DNA of 64,000 bases from Hyphomicrobium sp. (lineage in GTDB: Bacteria; Pseudomonadota; Alphaproteobacteria; Rhizobiales; Hyphomicrobiaceae): contig JALHOF010000005.1 in NCBI GenBank assembly GCA_022843145.1, positions 186,001 to 250,000 on the forward strand, in the 5' to 3' direction. Each line of letters opens with the position of its first letter. Within the stretch, counting starts at the first letter, position 1. The notes beneath the pieces were generated by a model. The model did no database searches. It worked only from the letters and a program-made list of their open reading frames with translations, and was not told the origin of the DNA. This document shows, piece after piece, positions 1-7,959 of this stretch. The translations under genes were made by a program, and so were the position numbers.

Positions 1-1
1 G

Positions 2-340
2 CCCTATATGTGCACGCAGCCCTGCTACTTCGGCGGTCCGTTCGCGCTCAACTGGGCGTCCGACGACAAGAGCCATCTGAAGCTCGACACGAAAGAACTC
101 GCGAAGCGCCAGAAGAAGCGCGAGATCGATGGGCTCAAGTATTGGACGCCGGCCGTTCACGGTGCGGCATTCGCGCTTCCGGCTTACGCACAGAACGTCG
201 TCGAGGCGGCCATCGATGCAGCCGCGAAAGGCGACGACAGCGCTTATGCGGAGATCCCCGCGCAGCTCAAGAAGGCTTCGGCGAAGCCGAAGGCGGCATC
301 CAATTCAAAGCCGGCATCGAAGAAGAACGCGAAGGCTTGA
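2..340 (+). CDS. speE: Spermidine synthase (polyamine aminopropyltransferase), C-terminal part
   Basis: Cytoplasmic enzyme that transfers an aminopropyl group from decarboxylated S-adenosylmethionine to putrescine. The frame is open from the first base, so the 5' end lies outside the window; about 112 residues remain. The remnant has the family's C-terminal signature: a CYFGGPFALNWASDD stretch (the spermidine synthase pattern P-x-Y-x-GG-x-x-x-F-x-W-A-S-D) followed by GLKYWTPAVHGAAFALP, where the active-site lid and dimer region end. After that comes a low-complexity Lys/Ala/Ser tail of about 30 residues, which is longer than in enterobacterial SpeE and probably disordered. A terminator hairpin follows at once. 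The identification rests on the C-terminal pattern only. Confidence 0.8.
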   Translation, partial: PYMCTQPCYFGGPFALNWASDDKSHLKLDTKELAKRQKKREIDGLKYWTPAVHGAAFALPAYAQNVVEAAIDAAAKGDDSAYAEIPAQLKKASAKPKAASNSKPASKKNAKA

Positions 341-377
341 ACGCGCGCGGGCGACAGGGGATCGCAGAATAGCTTCG

Positions 378-411
378 AGGCGGAGGGAGAAACCTCTCCG
401 CCTATTGTTTT
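378..411 (+). terminator. Rho-independent terminator after speE
   Basis: An 8-bp stem (AGGCGGAG at 378-385 pairing with CTCCGCCT at 396-403) is followed by ATTGTTTT. It lies between the convergent ends of speE and mbfA and would stop plus-strand transcription. Confidence 0.7.
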
Positions 412-414
412 GCA

Positions 415-1377
415 CTACGCGCTGCCGATGAGGATACCGACGGCGAAGACGATGAGACCGCCGATGACGACCTCGACCGAAGCGCGCCAAAATGGCGTGT
501 CCATGTACTTGGCGCGGATCCAGGCGATCAGCCACAGTTCGATGGCGACGACGATCGCGGCGACGCCAGTCGCCGTCCAGAAATCGGTGATGAGATACGG
601 CAGGGTGTGACCCAATCCGCCGAGCGTCGTCATCAGACCGGTGATCGCGCCGCGCATCCACGGGTGTCCGCGTCCGGAAATCATGCCGTCGTCGGACATC
701 GCTTCCGCGATACCCATGGAGATACCGGCGCCGATCGATGCCGCCATACCGACAAGGAAAGTCTGCCACGTATTATGCGTCGCAAAGGCGGCGGCGAAGA
801 TCGGCGCGAGCGTCGAGATCGACCCGTCGATGAGCCCGGTCAACCCAGGCTGGACGTACTGCAGGACGAAGGCCCGCTGCGCCGTCATCTGTTCGGCGGC
901 CTTGGCATCGCCTGTCAAATGCGTGTCTTCGAGATTTTGAGCGAGATCGACGTGCTCGGCCTCGGCGGCGGCAAGATCGCCCAGCAGTTTACGGATCGAG
1001 GCATCCGTCGTGCGCTCGAGCGCCTTCAGATAGAATTGCCGCGTTTCCTGCTCAATCGCTTCGGCCTGCGCCCGCACCTTGTCGAGGCCGAGCGGCTGCA
1101 CCATCCAGATCGGCTCGTGCTTGAGAAAACCTTTGACGTCTTGGCGACGGATCAGCGGGATGTGCTCGCCGAACTTCTGCCGGTAGAGATCGATCAGCCA
1201 GCGGCGATGCTCGTTCTCCTCTTCGGCCATCTCGGTGAAAACCTTGGCCGAGGCCGGGTATTCGGTGACAAGACCGTGCGCATACTCGGCGTAGATGCGG
1301 CCGTGCTCTTCCTCGAGCCCGATCGCGAGCGCCAGAATCTCGTTTTCCGTGAGGTCAGTGAACCTGCGCACGCGCAT
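415..1377 (-). CDS. mbfA: Membrane-bound ferritin/VIT1-type iron exporter MbfA
   Basis: Inner-membrane protein of about 320 residues with a cytoplasmic ferritin-like (erythrin/rubrerythrin) domain fused to a VIT1/CCC1 transporter domain. In Bradyrhizobium and Agrobacterium, MbfA exports iron and protects against iron and peroxide stress. The N-terminal four-helix domain shows the metal-ligand pattern: EEEH near residue 22, EEENEH near 52, then EQETRQFY and EAEHVDL. From about residue 165 to the end there are several hydrophobic segments with the VIT-family stretch GLIDGSISTLAPIFAA and glycine-rich helices. I chose the ATG at 1377, which gives the family's usual MRxRxF start; a longer frame from 1500 would run through a terminator. 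An Irr-box-like operator lies 25 bases upstream, consistent with repression by Irr under low iron. Confidence 0.88.
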   Translation of the reverse strand: MRVRRFTDLTENEILALAIGLEEEHGRIYAEYAHGLVTEYPASAKVFTEMAEEENEHRRWLIDLYRQKFGEHIPLIRRQDVKGFLKHEPIWMVQPLGLDKVRAQAEAIEQETRQFYLKALERTTDASIRKLLGDLAAAEAEHVDLAQNLEDTHLTGDAKAAEQMTAQRAFVLQYVQPGLTGLIDGSISTLAPIFAAAFATHNTWQTFLVGMAASIGAGISMGIAEAMSDDGMISGRGHPWMRGAITGLMTTLGGLGHTLPYLITDFWTATGVAAIVVAIELWLIAWIRAKYMDTPFWRASVEVVIGGLIVFAVGILIGSA

Positions 1378-1401
1378 CTCCGATGTGGCTGATGCGCTCA
1401 A

Positions 1402-1418
1402 TTTAGAAGCATTCCAAT
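1402..1418 (-). promoter_or_regulatory. Putative Irr box (iron control element) upstream of mbfA
   Basis: On the minus strand the site reads ATTGGAATGCTTCTAAA. Its right half TTCTAAA is perfect and its left half ATTGGAA matches 5 of 7 positions of the rhizobial ICE pattern TTTAGAA-N3-TTCTAAA, with the correct spacer of three. mbfA is a known Irr target in Bradyrhizobium and Agrobacterium. The site is 25 bases before the chosen start, where a bound repressor would block transcription. Recognised by eye against a remembered consensus. Confidence 0.6.
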
Positions 1419-1450
1419 CTAAGGCAACCACCCTGCGGCGCTCGGTCGCC

Positions 1451-1490
1451 AAATAATAAAAAGGCCTTGGACCGCGCGGTCCAAGGCCTT
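1451..1490 (-). terminator. Strong terminator: 30-bp perfect palindrome plus T-rich tail
   Basis: Bases 1461-1490 form a perfect 30-bp inverted repeat (15-bp arms, AAGGCCTTGGACCGC and its complement). On the minus strand it is followed by TTTATTATTT. It lies 35 bases past the end of the M15-type peptidase gene and insulates mbfA from read-through. Confidence 0.85.
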
Positions 1491-1525
1491 GTTCGATCAC
1501 GTATATACCGCGAAAGCGACGGATC

Positions 1526-1957
1526 TCAGCGGCTTGCGAGAGATACGAAATGGTGCCCGATATCGACGTGGATGTGGTTCATGCCAGCGTACGTCATGGT
1601 GCCACCCGAGCGATGGTTCGATGCCAGCCAGCGGATGATTTCGCCCTTCTTGCCACGCGGCGCATTGAAGTCGATGGCATTGCCGGACGCATGACGAGAC
1701 GGACGGCCGGAGCCTGCGATGCGCGCACCGGGACGACAGGTCGAGATGATTTGAACGCCACCGAACTTCGACTCGATGCGGCCGAGGAGCGCGCGCGCAC
1801 TCGACGTCAGACACGAGCGCGACGTGCCGCTGGAGCTGCTCGAAGTCATGGAACGGTTTGAAAGATCACCCTTGTAGCGCTTGGCCTCGGCGGCCGGCGC
1901 TTGGGCGACGACTGCGGCGAGTGCGCAGGCAACAGCGGAAACATGCCACTTGGACAT
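1526..1957 (-). CDS. Secreted M15-family (D-Ala-D-Ala carboxypeptidase-like) peptidase
   Basis: A 143-residue exported protein. The N-terminus has the signal peptide MSKWHVSAVACALAAVVAQA. The mature part carries the zinc-site pattern of the M15/VanY-like fold: S-x-H-x-x-G-x-A-x-D (SRHASGNAIDF) and a second motif H-x-H-x-D (HIHVD) near the end. Such proteins trim peptidoglycan peptides in the periplasm. Two cysteines flank a serine-rich stretch (SSSSSGTSRSC) after the signal peptide, and a further TCRPG cysteine could form a disulfide. The ATG at 1957 is preceded by AGGAGT at good spacing, so the in-frame start 45 bases upstream is less likely. A strong terminator follows. Substrate specificity is not visible. 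Confidence 0.75.
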   Translation of the reverse strand: MSKWHVSAVACALAAVVAQAPAAEAKRYKGDLSNRSMTSSSSSGTSRSCLTSSARALLGRIESKFGGVQIISTCRPGARIAGSGRPSRHASGNAIDFNAPRGKKGEIIRWLASNHRSGGTMTYAGMNHIHVDIGHHFVSLASR

Positions 1958-2348
1958 GGTGTACTCCTGGGACAATTGCGAGATGAAGCTTTGATGGGTC
2001 ACAAGCCCGGCGTCTGACAGACGAAACGGGAGCGAGCCCTAGGAGAAAACGGGGAGGACCGCAGAACGCCAGCCTCAAACCCCTGACCGTACCGGCCGTC
2101 GACGCGATCTCCGAGACGTGGCTCCGAGTATCTGTCCGCCGGGGTCGTGACGGCTGCCAGGGAGGCGGCCTGAAACGACGGGCTGGAACCGGCATGTGCT
2201 GGCAGGCTGTGGCCGGAATGTGGCAAGATGCAAACCTGCGGCAATTTGGGCCGATCCGGGCGTTGCGATGTCGTCTGAGATAGTGGTCGCAATGCTCTGA
2301 CAAGTAGAAGAAATTTTTGTCGTTAATCAAGGCACGCGGCAGGACCTA
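1958..2348. other. Intergenic region between divergent peptidase and gcdH
   Basis: This 391-bp stretch has no convincing coding frame; open frames here are antisense artefacts with arginine-rich, compositionally odd products. It must hold the two divergent promoters, but I see no clear -35/-10 pair. AGGA at 2341 serves gcdH. Confidence 0.5.
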
Positions 2349-3566
2349 ATGCTCGACAAGGCCGATCCAAAAGCGAAGGCGAACAGCCCCGCACGGTTTC
2401 AATGGGACGACCCGTTCGACCTCGAAGGGCAGCTTTCGGAGGAAGAACGCATGGTGCGCGATGCTTCGCGCGCCTTCGCGGACGACAAGCTCGCGCCGAA
2501 AGTTCAACACGCGTTCCGCCACGAGAAAGCCGACCCAGGGATCTTCCGTGAGATGGGCGCGCAGGGCCTGCTTGGCGCGACACTGCCCGCTGAGTACGGC
2601 GGTGCCGGTCTCAACTACGTTGCATATGGCCTGATCGCGCGCGAAATCGAACGCGTGGATTCGGGCTATCGCTCGATGATGAGTGTGCAGTCGTCGCTGG
2701 TGATGCTGCCGATCTACCGCTTCGGAACGGACGAGCAGAAGCTCAAATATCTCCCCGGCCTCGCAGCGGGAACGCTGATCGGCTGCTTCGGCCTGACCGA
2801 ACCGGATCACGGCTCCGACCCCGGATCGATGGTGACGCGGGCGCGCGCCGGAGCGGGTGGCGACTATGTGATCTCGGGCGCGAAAACCTGGATCAGCAAC
2901 GCGCCGATTGCCGACGTGTTCGTCGTATGGGCGAAGACCGACGACGGCGAGATCCGCGGCTTCGTGCTGGAAAAAGGGATGCCGGGCCTCACGGCACCAA
3001 CCATTCACGGAAAGGTCGCGCTCAGGGCGTCGATCACCGGCGAGATCGTGATGCAGGACGTGCGCGTCCCGGCGTCACACATGCTGCCGCACGTCAAAGG
3101 ATTGAAGGGGCCGTTCACCTGCCTCGATTCCGCGCGCTACGGCATCGCGTGGGGTGCGCTCGGTGCGGCGGAGGACTGCGTAGCCAGGGCACGGCAGTAT
3201 GTCCTCGACCGCAAGCAGTTCGGCCGGCCGCTCGCCGCGAACCAACTGGTGCAGAAGAAACTCGCCGACATGGTCAGCGAGATCGGACTCGGACTTCAGG
3301 GCTGTCTGCGGCTCGGACGGATGAAGGACGAAGGGACGGCTGCGGTCGAGCTGACCTCGATCGTCAAACGAAACTCGTGCGGCAAAGCTCTCGATATCGC
3401 GCGGACGTGCCGCGACATGCTCGGCGGCAACGGGGTATCGGACGAATACGGCGTGATCCGCCACATGGTGAACCTCGAGGCGGTCAACACCTACGAGGGT
3501 ACGCACGACATTCATGCGCTGATCCTCGGCCGCGCCATCACCGGCATAGCTGCGTTCGGCGGCTGA
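2349..3566 (+). CDS. gcdH: Glutaryl-CoA dehydrogenase
   Basis: A 405-residue FAD-dependent acyl-CoA dehydrogenase that oxidises and decarboxylates glutaryl-CoA to crotonyl-CoA in lysine, tryptophan and aromatic-acid breakdown. The N-terminal helical part runs to about residue 140. The FAD-binding signature is [17 protein letters not shown], where the EPDHGSDP pattern is typical of this family, followed by [10 protein letters not shown]. The C-terminal end has [20 protein letters not shown], the glutaryl-CoA dehydrogenase active-site region with the catalytic glutamate in YEGTHD. Arginine in the substrate pocket is consistent with [15 protein letters not shown]. The start ATG follows AGGACCTA. 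It is transcribed alone, with a small gene converging on it. Confidence 0.93.
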   Translation: MLDKADPKAKANSPARFQWDDPFDLEGQLSEEERMVRDASRAFADDKLAPKVQHAFRHEKADPGIFREMGAQGLLGATLPAEYGGAGLNYVAYGLIAREIERVDSGYRSMMSVQSSLVMLPIYRFGTDEQKLKYLPGLAAGTLIGCFGLTEPDHGSDPGSMVTRARAGAGGDYVISGAKTWISNAPIADVFVVWAKTDDGEIRGFVLEKGMPGLTAPTIHGKVALRASITGEIVMQDVRVPASHMLPHVKGLKGPFTCLDSARYGIAWGALGAAEDCVARARQYVLDRKQFGRPLAANQLVQKKLADMVSEIGLGLQGCLRLGRMKDEGTAAVELTSIVKRNSCGKALDIARTCRDMLGGNGVSDEYGVIRHMVNLEAVNTYEGTHDIHALILGRAITGIAAFGG

Positions 3567-3579
3567 GTGCGCGACGAAA

Positions 3580-3732
3580 TCAGCGATCGTTGGACGTCGA
3601 CGCGACGCGCTCGGCGGCGATGCCGGCGGATTGCGACAGACCGTCCGCCAGCGTCGAGTGGAGTGCGAGCCCCGCCGCAAACAGGTTGAAGGCGGCGAAG
3701 GCGACGGCTGCGAGTGCGGCGGTGGGGGACAT
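3580..3732 (-). CDS. Small hypothetical membrane or exported protein (50 aa)
   Basis: A short frame ending 14 bases from the gcdH stop on the opposite strand. Its ATG at 3732 is preceded by AGGAGATTCGAC, a near-perfect Shine-Dalgarno at 6-base spacing, the main support for it. The product begins MSPTAALAAVAFAAFNLFAA, an Ala/Phe-rich hydrophobic segment that could be a membrane anchor or an uncleaved signal, followed by a polar end rich in Ser and Ala. I do not recognise a family. Confidence 0.55.
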   Translation of the reverse strand: MSPTAALAAVAFAAFNLFAAGLALHSTLADGLSQSAGIAAERVASTSNDR

Positions 3733-3942
3733 GTCGAATCTCCTGCTGGGCTTGGGGTCGAAGCTCGTGACCCGAGATTGCCCCTACGCGCCGCCGCGCG
3801 CTGTGCCGCAGGTGACAGTTTTGCCGCAGGCCGAAGTGACGTGGATCAGCGCCGAGGCGCCGCCGCTTGACCGAGCGCAAGTCAGCCGCCGCAGATTGCG
3901 CAGATGATCGCCCCCGAACCATTCCGATCAAGGGGACACGTC

Positions 3943-4140
3943 ATGTCGACCTGGAAAATCGCACTCATCATCTGGCTGATCGCCGGCGTGACCGTAGCAG
4001 GAATCGGCGTGCTCGCCGTGGTCGCGACCCCGCAACTCGCGGCGCAGAGCGCGATGCTGATCCCTATCGTCGCCGCCGCCGGTTTCGTGCTGGCGTTCGC
4101 GGCGAGCTGGATCGTCGCCAAACAGATCACGCAGCGCTGA
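3943..4140 (+). CDS. Small two-helix membrane protein (65 aa)
   Basis: The ATG at 3943 is preceded by AAGGGGA at good spacing; an earlier in-frame ATG at 3904 has none. The product has two hydrophobic helices, about residues 5-27 (IALIIWLIAGVTVAGIGVLAVV) and 36-57 (AMLIPIVAAAGFVLAFAASWIVA), and ends with KQITQR. No family or role is recognised. It stands alone between convergent neighbours. Confidence 0.65.
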   Translation: MSTWKIALIIWLIAGVTVAGIGVLAVVATPQLAAQSAMLIPIVAAAGFVLAFAASWIVAKQITQR

Positions 4141-4166
4141 GCAACTGGCGCGGCGGCCTCCGCCGC

Positions 4167-4790
4167 TCAGTAGAGCGTGCGATCGATGCGGCCGGGAAGC
4201 TCCGCGTCGTAGGCGGCGGCATCGAACGGTTCGGCGTCGATCGCGGCGAGGATGTCGCCGGTCGACGGCAGAGAATCCCGCGCCACTTGGCGGCTCGCGT
4301 CCCACAATCCGGCGCGGACGACGGCGCGGGCGCATTGGAAATAGACGCTCTCGACATGGATGACGACGACGCTCGAGGGCAGTTTGCCGTTGGCGGCGCA
4401 GCGCGCCAGCAGATCCGGCGCGACCGAGATTTCGGCGCGGCCATTGATGCGTATCGTCTCGCCGATGCCGGGGATCAGGCACAACAAGGCGACGCGCGGA
4501 TCGCGGATGATGTTGCGCAACGTGTCGATGCGGTTGTTGCCGGGACGGTCGGGGAGCAAGAGCGTCGTGTCGGCGACGACGAGCACGGGCGCGGCGTCCC
4601 CGCGCGGCGAGCAGTCGAGCCCTTCCGGGCCCGCGCTCGCCAGAACGACGAACGGTGACGCCTCGATCATCGCGCGGTACTCGGGCGTGATCCGAACCGT
4701 CTCCTTGATCACCGACCGCCGCGCCGGGACGCCGTAGAGCGCCTCAAGTTGGGAGAGGGTGGTGATGTCGTGATCCGAGCCGCGTGCCAT
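4167..4790 (-). CDS. PPOX-class FMN-binding protein (pyridoxamine 5'-phosphate oxidase-like, DR_2398/MSMEG_1061 type)
   Basis: A 207-residue protein with a split-barrel flavin-reductase fold. The core FVVLASAGPEGLDCSPRGDAAPV (residues about 48-70) and the strand LLLPDRPGNNRIDTLRNIIRDPRVALLCLIPG match the subgroup of PPOX proteins with a conserved SPRGD and PGNNR motif, which bind FMN and have no settled substrate. The later INGRAEIS strand and VYFQCARAVVRAGLWD are also typical. The start is preceded by AGGAGAT about 11 bases away. It lies 16 bases from the end of the PcfJ-like gene on the same strand, so the two may be co-transcribed. Confidence 0.78.
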   Translation of the reverse strand: MARGSDHDITTLSQLEALYGVPARRSVIKETVRITPEYRAMIEASPFVVLASAGPEGLDCSPRGDAAPVLVVADTTLLLPDRPGNNRIDTLRNIIRDPRVALLCLIPGIGETIRINGRAEISVAPDLLARCAANGKLPSSVVVIHVESVYFQCARAVVRAGLWDASRQVARDSLPSTGDILAAIDAEPFDAAAYDAELPGRIDRTLY

Positions 4791-4806
4791 GGTGGTGTCT
4801 CATCTC

Positions 4807-5967
4807 CTAGTCGCAATCGAGGCTATCGAGGTTGCGGACGAGCGGCAACCACGCTGGCATGCGGCGCTTCTCCAGCCAATAAGGTCGCCACATCGCCACC
4901 CAAATCCGCCTTTTGCCAAGCACGTCGAGGTGTTCAGACGGCGTGCGGCCGGCACGGGTCAGGTCCTGCGCCATTTGCCACCGCGCCGCGACGTCCTTGA
5001 CGTCCTCTCCGACCGCGGCGTTCCGCAGGCCCTTGATCTGCCGGACGCCGATGAACCCGTCTCCGCGCGCGCCTCGTGGACACCCGACCTCGATCGTCGC
5101 AACCGGCGCGCCGTCCCGATGGATGCGCCACACGCGCGCCCATCCGCTTGCGATCGAATTTCCGTAGTTCACGAGACAATGGTCCATTCGCCGGGCCTCG
5201 ACTGCGATTTCGGCGGCCGTCGTCAGAGGCTCGAAAGAGAATCCATCGATCACCGCAGGCTGAAACCACATGTCATCGAGCGGCTTGTCACCGAGGAATA
5301 CATGGAGTCCGACCAGATCGCGCCACTTTCGCGCATGCCGGTTGGCAGCTTCCCAGCCCATATCGATCGTCCACGGAATCGCGACGAGCGAGCCCGCATG
5401 GGTGTCGCGCCGCGAGCCGAACCAAGCCCACACAGCCATGCGGCGCAATCCCGTGACATTGAGTTCGTCCGGGAGCCGCGGCAGGCGCGAGAATTCGCGC
5501 GCGAGCCACACCGCGAACGCCTCGTCGCCGGCCTCGGCCGCGATCGAGACCGCACGAAGCCACATCGGGCACCATTTAGGCGACCGGGGGATGTGGTTGA
5601 CGATCTGCCGCCTGAACAGCGCGCCGTCAGGCATCGAAGGCAACGGCCCCTCCAGCGCTTCAGGCGGCAACCGGCGCAGCCACATCGGCACCCCCGCATG
5701 CGACGCGATCTCCGAGAGCGGCGCTCCAGCGATAGTCCGCTCGATTGCACGCGAGGGAACAATCCCGAAACGCGGCACGGTGAGCGCGAACAATAGCGCG
5801 GGAAAGCTCACCGCGAGATCGGCAAGGCGAGACTGACTGGAAGCCAGAGCAACAACACGCGAGCGATAGTTTGGATGATAGCGAGCGAGACGGCGCGCAA
5901 CGAGAGGCGAACGCACAGCCTCGCCATGCCCCGCCTGATTGCGGAGATCAAGATTCAAAGCAACCAT
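4807..5967 (-). CDS. PcfJ-like domain protein
   Basis: A 386-residue soluble protein of unknown function. The recognisable part is residues about 255-335: EARRMDHCLVNYGNSIASGWARVWRI, then VATIEV and FIGVRQIKGLRNA. This matches the PcfJ-like pattern (M-x-H-C-V-x-x-Y, a short beta strand with ATIE, then V-x-Q-x-x-G-x-x-N) first described on enterococcal conjugative plasmids and also found on many bacterial chromosomes. The N-terminal 250 residues are helical and tryptophan-rich without a domain I can name. No conjugation genes lie nearby, so a plasmid-transfer role is not supported. The stop is 17 bases from the start of the PPOX gene. Confidence 0.6.
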   Translation of the reverse strand: MVALNLDLRNQAGHGEAVRSPLVARRLARYHPNYRSRVVALASSQSRLADLAVSFPALLFALTVPRFGIVPSRAIERTIAGAPLSEIASHAGVPMWLRRLPPEALEGPLPSMPDGALFRRQIVNHIPRSPKWCPMWLRAVSIAAEAGDEAFAVWLAREFSRLPRLPDELNVTGLRRMAVWAWFGSRRDTHAGSLVAIPWTIDMGWEAANRHARKWRDLVGLHVFLGDKPLDDMWFQPAVIDGFSFEPLTTAAEIAVEARRMDHCLVNYGNSIASGWARVWRIHRDGAPVATIEVGCPRGARGDGFIGVRQIKGLRNAAVGEDVKDVAARWQMAQDLTRAGRTPSEHLDVLGKRRIWVAMWRPYWLEKRRMPAWLPLVRNLDSLDCD

Positions 5968-6272
5968 GACACGATCCGAAAGCGCCGCTCCCGGGGGCTC
6001 GGCGAATTGACATCAAGACTGGGGATCAGTTGGGAGCCGTCACTAGTGGCGACGGCGGCGCGTCAAATATCGCGCGGAAGCCCCGGAAGGCGGACGTTGA
6101 CAAACATGTAGGCCTCCCTGGCTGGTTTGGTGGACGGGAGGCGAAATAGCGCAACCCACATGCGAATTCAAGCTAAAAGGCAAGATAAGGTTGCCAAACC
6201 CTCATTGCCACGACGTCGATCGGCAGCCGAGACGTCCAGCCACCGATCGATCAGACCGCAATTGCTCAACCG
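5968..6272. other. Intergenic region, no gene seen
   Basis: 305 bp between two minus-strand genes. It is less GC-rich than its surroundings around 6150-6200. It should contain the promoter of the PcfJ-like gene. No hairpin with a T-run was found after mrp. Confidence 0.4.
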
Positions 6273-7778
6273 TCACTCCCGGCTCAGCTTCTTCTGCGCG
6301 AGTTCGGCGAGGTAGGCGGACCAGAGAGTGTCCTTGTCGCGGCCGAGCTGCTCGAGGTAGGTCCAGGTGAAGAGACCGGTGTTGTGGCCGTCGTCGAAGC
6401 CGATGCGCACGGCGTAGTTGCCGACCGGCTCGAGCGATTTGATCTTGACGTTCTTCTTCTTGCCGACGGTCACGCGCTGGTCCGGCGAATGTCCCTGCAC
6501 TTCGGCCGAGGGGCTCATCACGCGCAACATCTCGGCCGAAAGATCGTAGGACGCGCCGCCCGGGAGCGCGACCTGTAGTGCATCGCCCGCCGGCGACACA
6601 TCGAGCTCTGGCGGCGCGACGCCGCCTTTGCCTGCGGTGACTTCGGCCCAGGCCCTGATCGCCAGTTCGCGGAAGATCTCGGCATGGATGCTGCCGGGAA
6701 GCGTCGCGGTGATCGGCTGGCCGCTGTCGGAGCGGGTGCGGATGTCCATGTGCAGCGGGATGGCGCCGAGGAAAGGTATGCCAAGCTTTTTCGCTTCGAT
6801 TTCGGCGCCGCCGTGACCGAATATCTCCGAGCGCTCGCCGCACTTCGGGCAGAGGAAGTAGCTCATGTTCTCGATAATGCCGAGCACGGGCACGTTGGTC
6901 TTGCGGAACATCTCGAGGCCCTTCCTGGCGTCGAGGAGGGCCAGATCCTGCGGGGTCGAAACGATGATCGCGCCGTCGAGCGGGACTTGTTGCGACAGCG
7001 TCAACTGTACGTCGCCGGTGCCGGGCGGCATGTCGATGACGAGTACGTCGAGATCGTTCCAGGCGACGTCGCGCAGCATTTGATTGAGTGCCTGCACGAT
7101 CATCGGTCCGCGCCAGACGACTGGCGTGGCTTCGTCGATCATGAAGCCCATCGACATGACGTCGAGGCCATAGCCGCGCATCGGCAGCAGCTTGTTGTCG
7201 GCGGTCTGCGGTTTCCCGCTGAGGCCGAGCAGCTTGGGCTGCGACGGGCCATAGATGTCGGCGTCGAGAATGCCGGCCTTGAGGCCCATCGCCTGGAAGC
7301 CGAGCGCGAGGTTCAACGCCGTCGTCGACTTGCCGACGCCGCCCTTGCCCGAACCGACGGCGACGAGATGCTTGACGCCGGGGACAGCCGCCGCGCCGCG
7401 GGCCGGTGCGCGCGCACCTGCGCCATCTCCCGCACCGCCACGAGCACGGACTTCAGCGACGCGAGCATGCTCGGCTTTGTTGCCGGCGGCCGGTTGCGCA
7501 CTGCCGTTGCGCGGGGCGGGACTTCCCGACTTCGCATCGGCGGTCAGAACGGCGGTGACACCCGAGACGCCGGCGATATCGGCGACGACCTTCTCGGCGG
7601 CCTGACGCAGCGGTTCGAGTTCACTGGCCTTGTCGGGTGACACCGTGATCGAGAAATAGACGCGGCCATCGCGGATCAGCACCTCGGAAACCAAGCCCAG
7701 ATCGACGATATTGCCCTCGAGATCGGGCCCCTTGATGCGGCGCAGCTCGTCGAGGACCTGCGTCTTGGTAACCGCCAT
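6273..7778 (-). CDS. apbC: Mrp/ApbC iron-sulfur cluster carrier with C-terminal DUF971 (GBBH-like) domain
   Basis: A 501-residue cytoplasmic P-loop ATPase that carries Fe-S clusters to apoproteins. Order of domains: a MIP18/DUF59 domain at residues 1-80 (RIKGPDLEGNIVDLGLVSEV); an Ala/Gly/Arg linker; the ParA/MinD-type Mrp ATPase from about residue 135, with deviant Walker A GKGGVGKST, the ADIYGPSQPKLLG stretch and the DMPPGTGD motif; the cluster-binding Cys pair in FLCPKCGE near residue 320. From about residue 405 there is an added domain (LPGGASYDLSAEMLRVMSP through WTYLEQLGRDKDTLW) that resembles DUF971, the N-terminal domain of gamma-butyrobetaine hydroxylase. The start at 7778 has GGGAGA upstream; a longer frame reaching 8624 is antisense to dctQ. 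Confidence 0.9.
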   Translation of the reverse strand: MAVTKTQVLDELRRIKGPDLEGNIVDLGLVSEVLIRDGRVYFSITVSPDKASELEPLRQAAEKVVADIAGVSGVTAVLTADAKSGSPAPRNGSAQPAAGNKAEHARVAEVRARGGAGDGAGARAPARGAAAVPGVKHLVAVGSGKGGVGKSTTALNLALGFQAMGLKAGILDADIYGPSQPKLLGLSGKPQTADNKLLPMRGYGLDVMSMGFMIDEATPVVWRGPMIVQALNQMLRDVAWNDLDVLVIDMPPGTGDVQLTLSQQVPLDGAIIVSTPQDLALLDARKGLEMFRKTNVPVLGIIENMSYFLCPKCGERSEIFGHGGAEIEAKKLGIPFLGAIPLHMDIRTRSDSGQPITATLPGSIHAEIFRELAIRAWAEVTAGKGGVAPPELDVSPAGDALQVALPGGASYDLSAEMLRVMSPSAEVQGHSPDQRVTVGKKKNVKIKSLEPVGNYAVRIGFDDGHNTGLFTWTYLEQLGRDKDTLWSAYLAELAQKKLSRE

Positions 7779-7959
7779 GCGTTGTCTCCCGGGATGATTG
7801 GTAGATGCGGCGTGCGTTAGGCTGGAACTCGCCTCGACGCCTGATATGGTCGGCAAATGGGCATGGGTGAGGGCGATATGCAAGGGGCTCGCGGGACTGC
7901 CGCGGCAGCGGCCCATAAACCGGGGTTGCGGACACGATCGTGAGTTGGGGGGCAACGCA

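Noticed and set aside
1866-2330. Open frame of 154 residues upstream of the M15-type peptidase
   Set aside because: It overlaps the peptidase start in another frame on the same strand and has a Cys/Arg-rich product without features.
4807-5967. Evidence for plasmid or mobile-element origin of the PcfJ-like gene
   Set aside because: No relaxase, integrase, transposase, inverted repeats or att-like duplication in the surroundings, and GC content looks like that of its neighbours.
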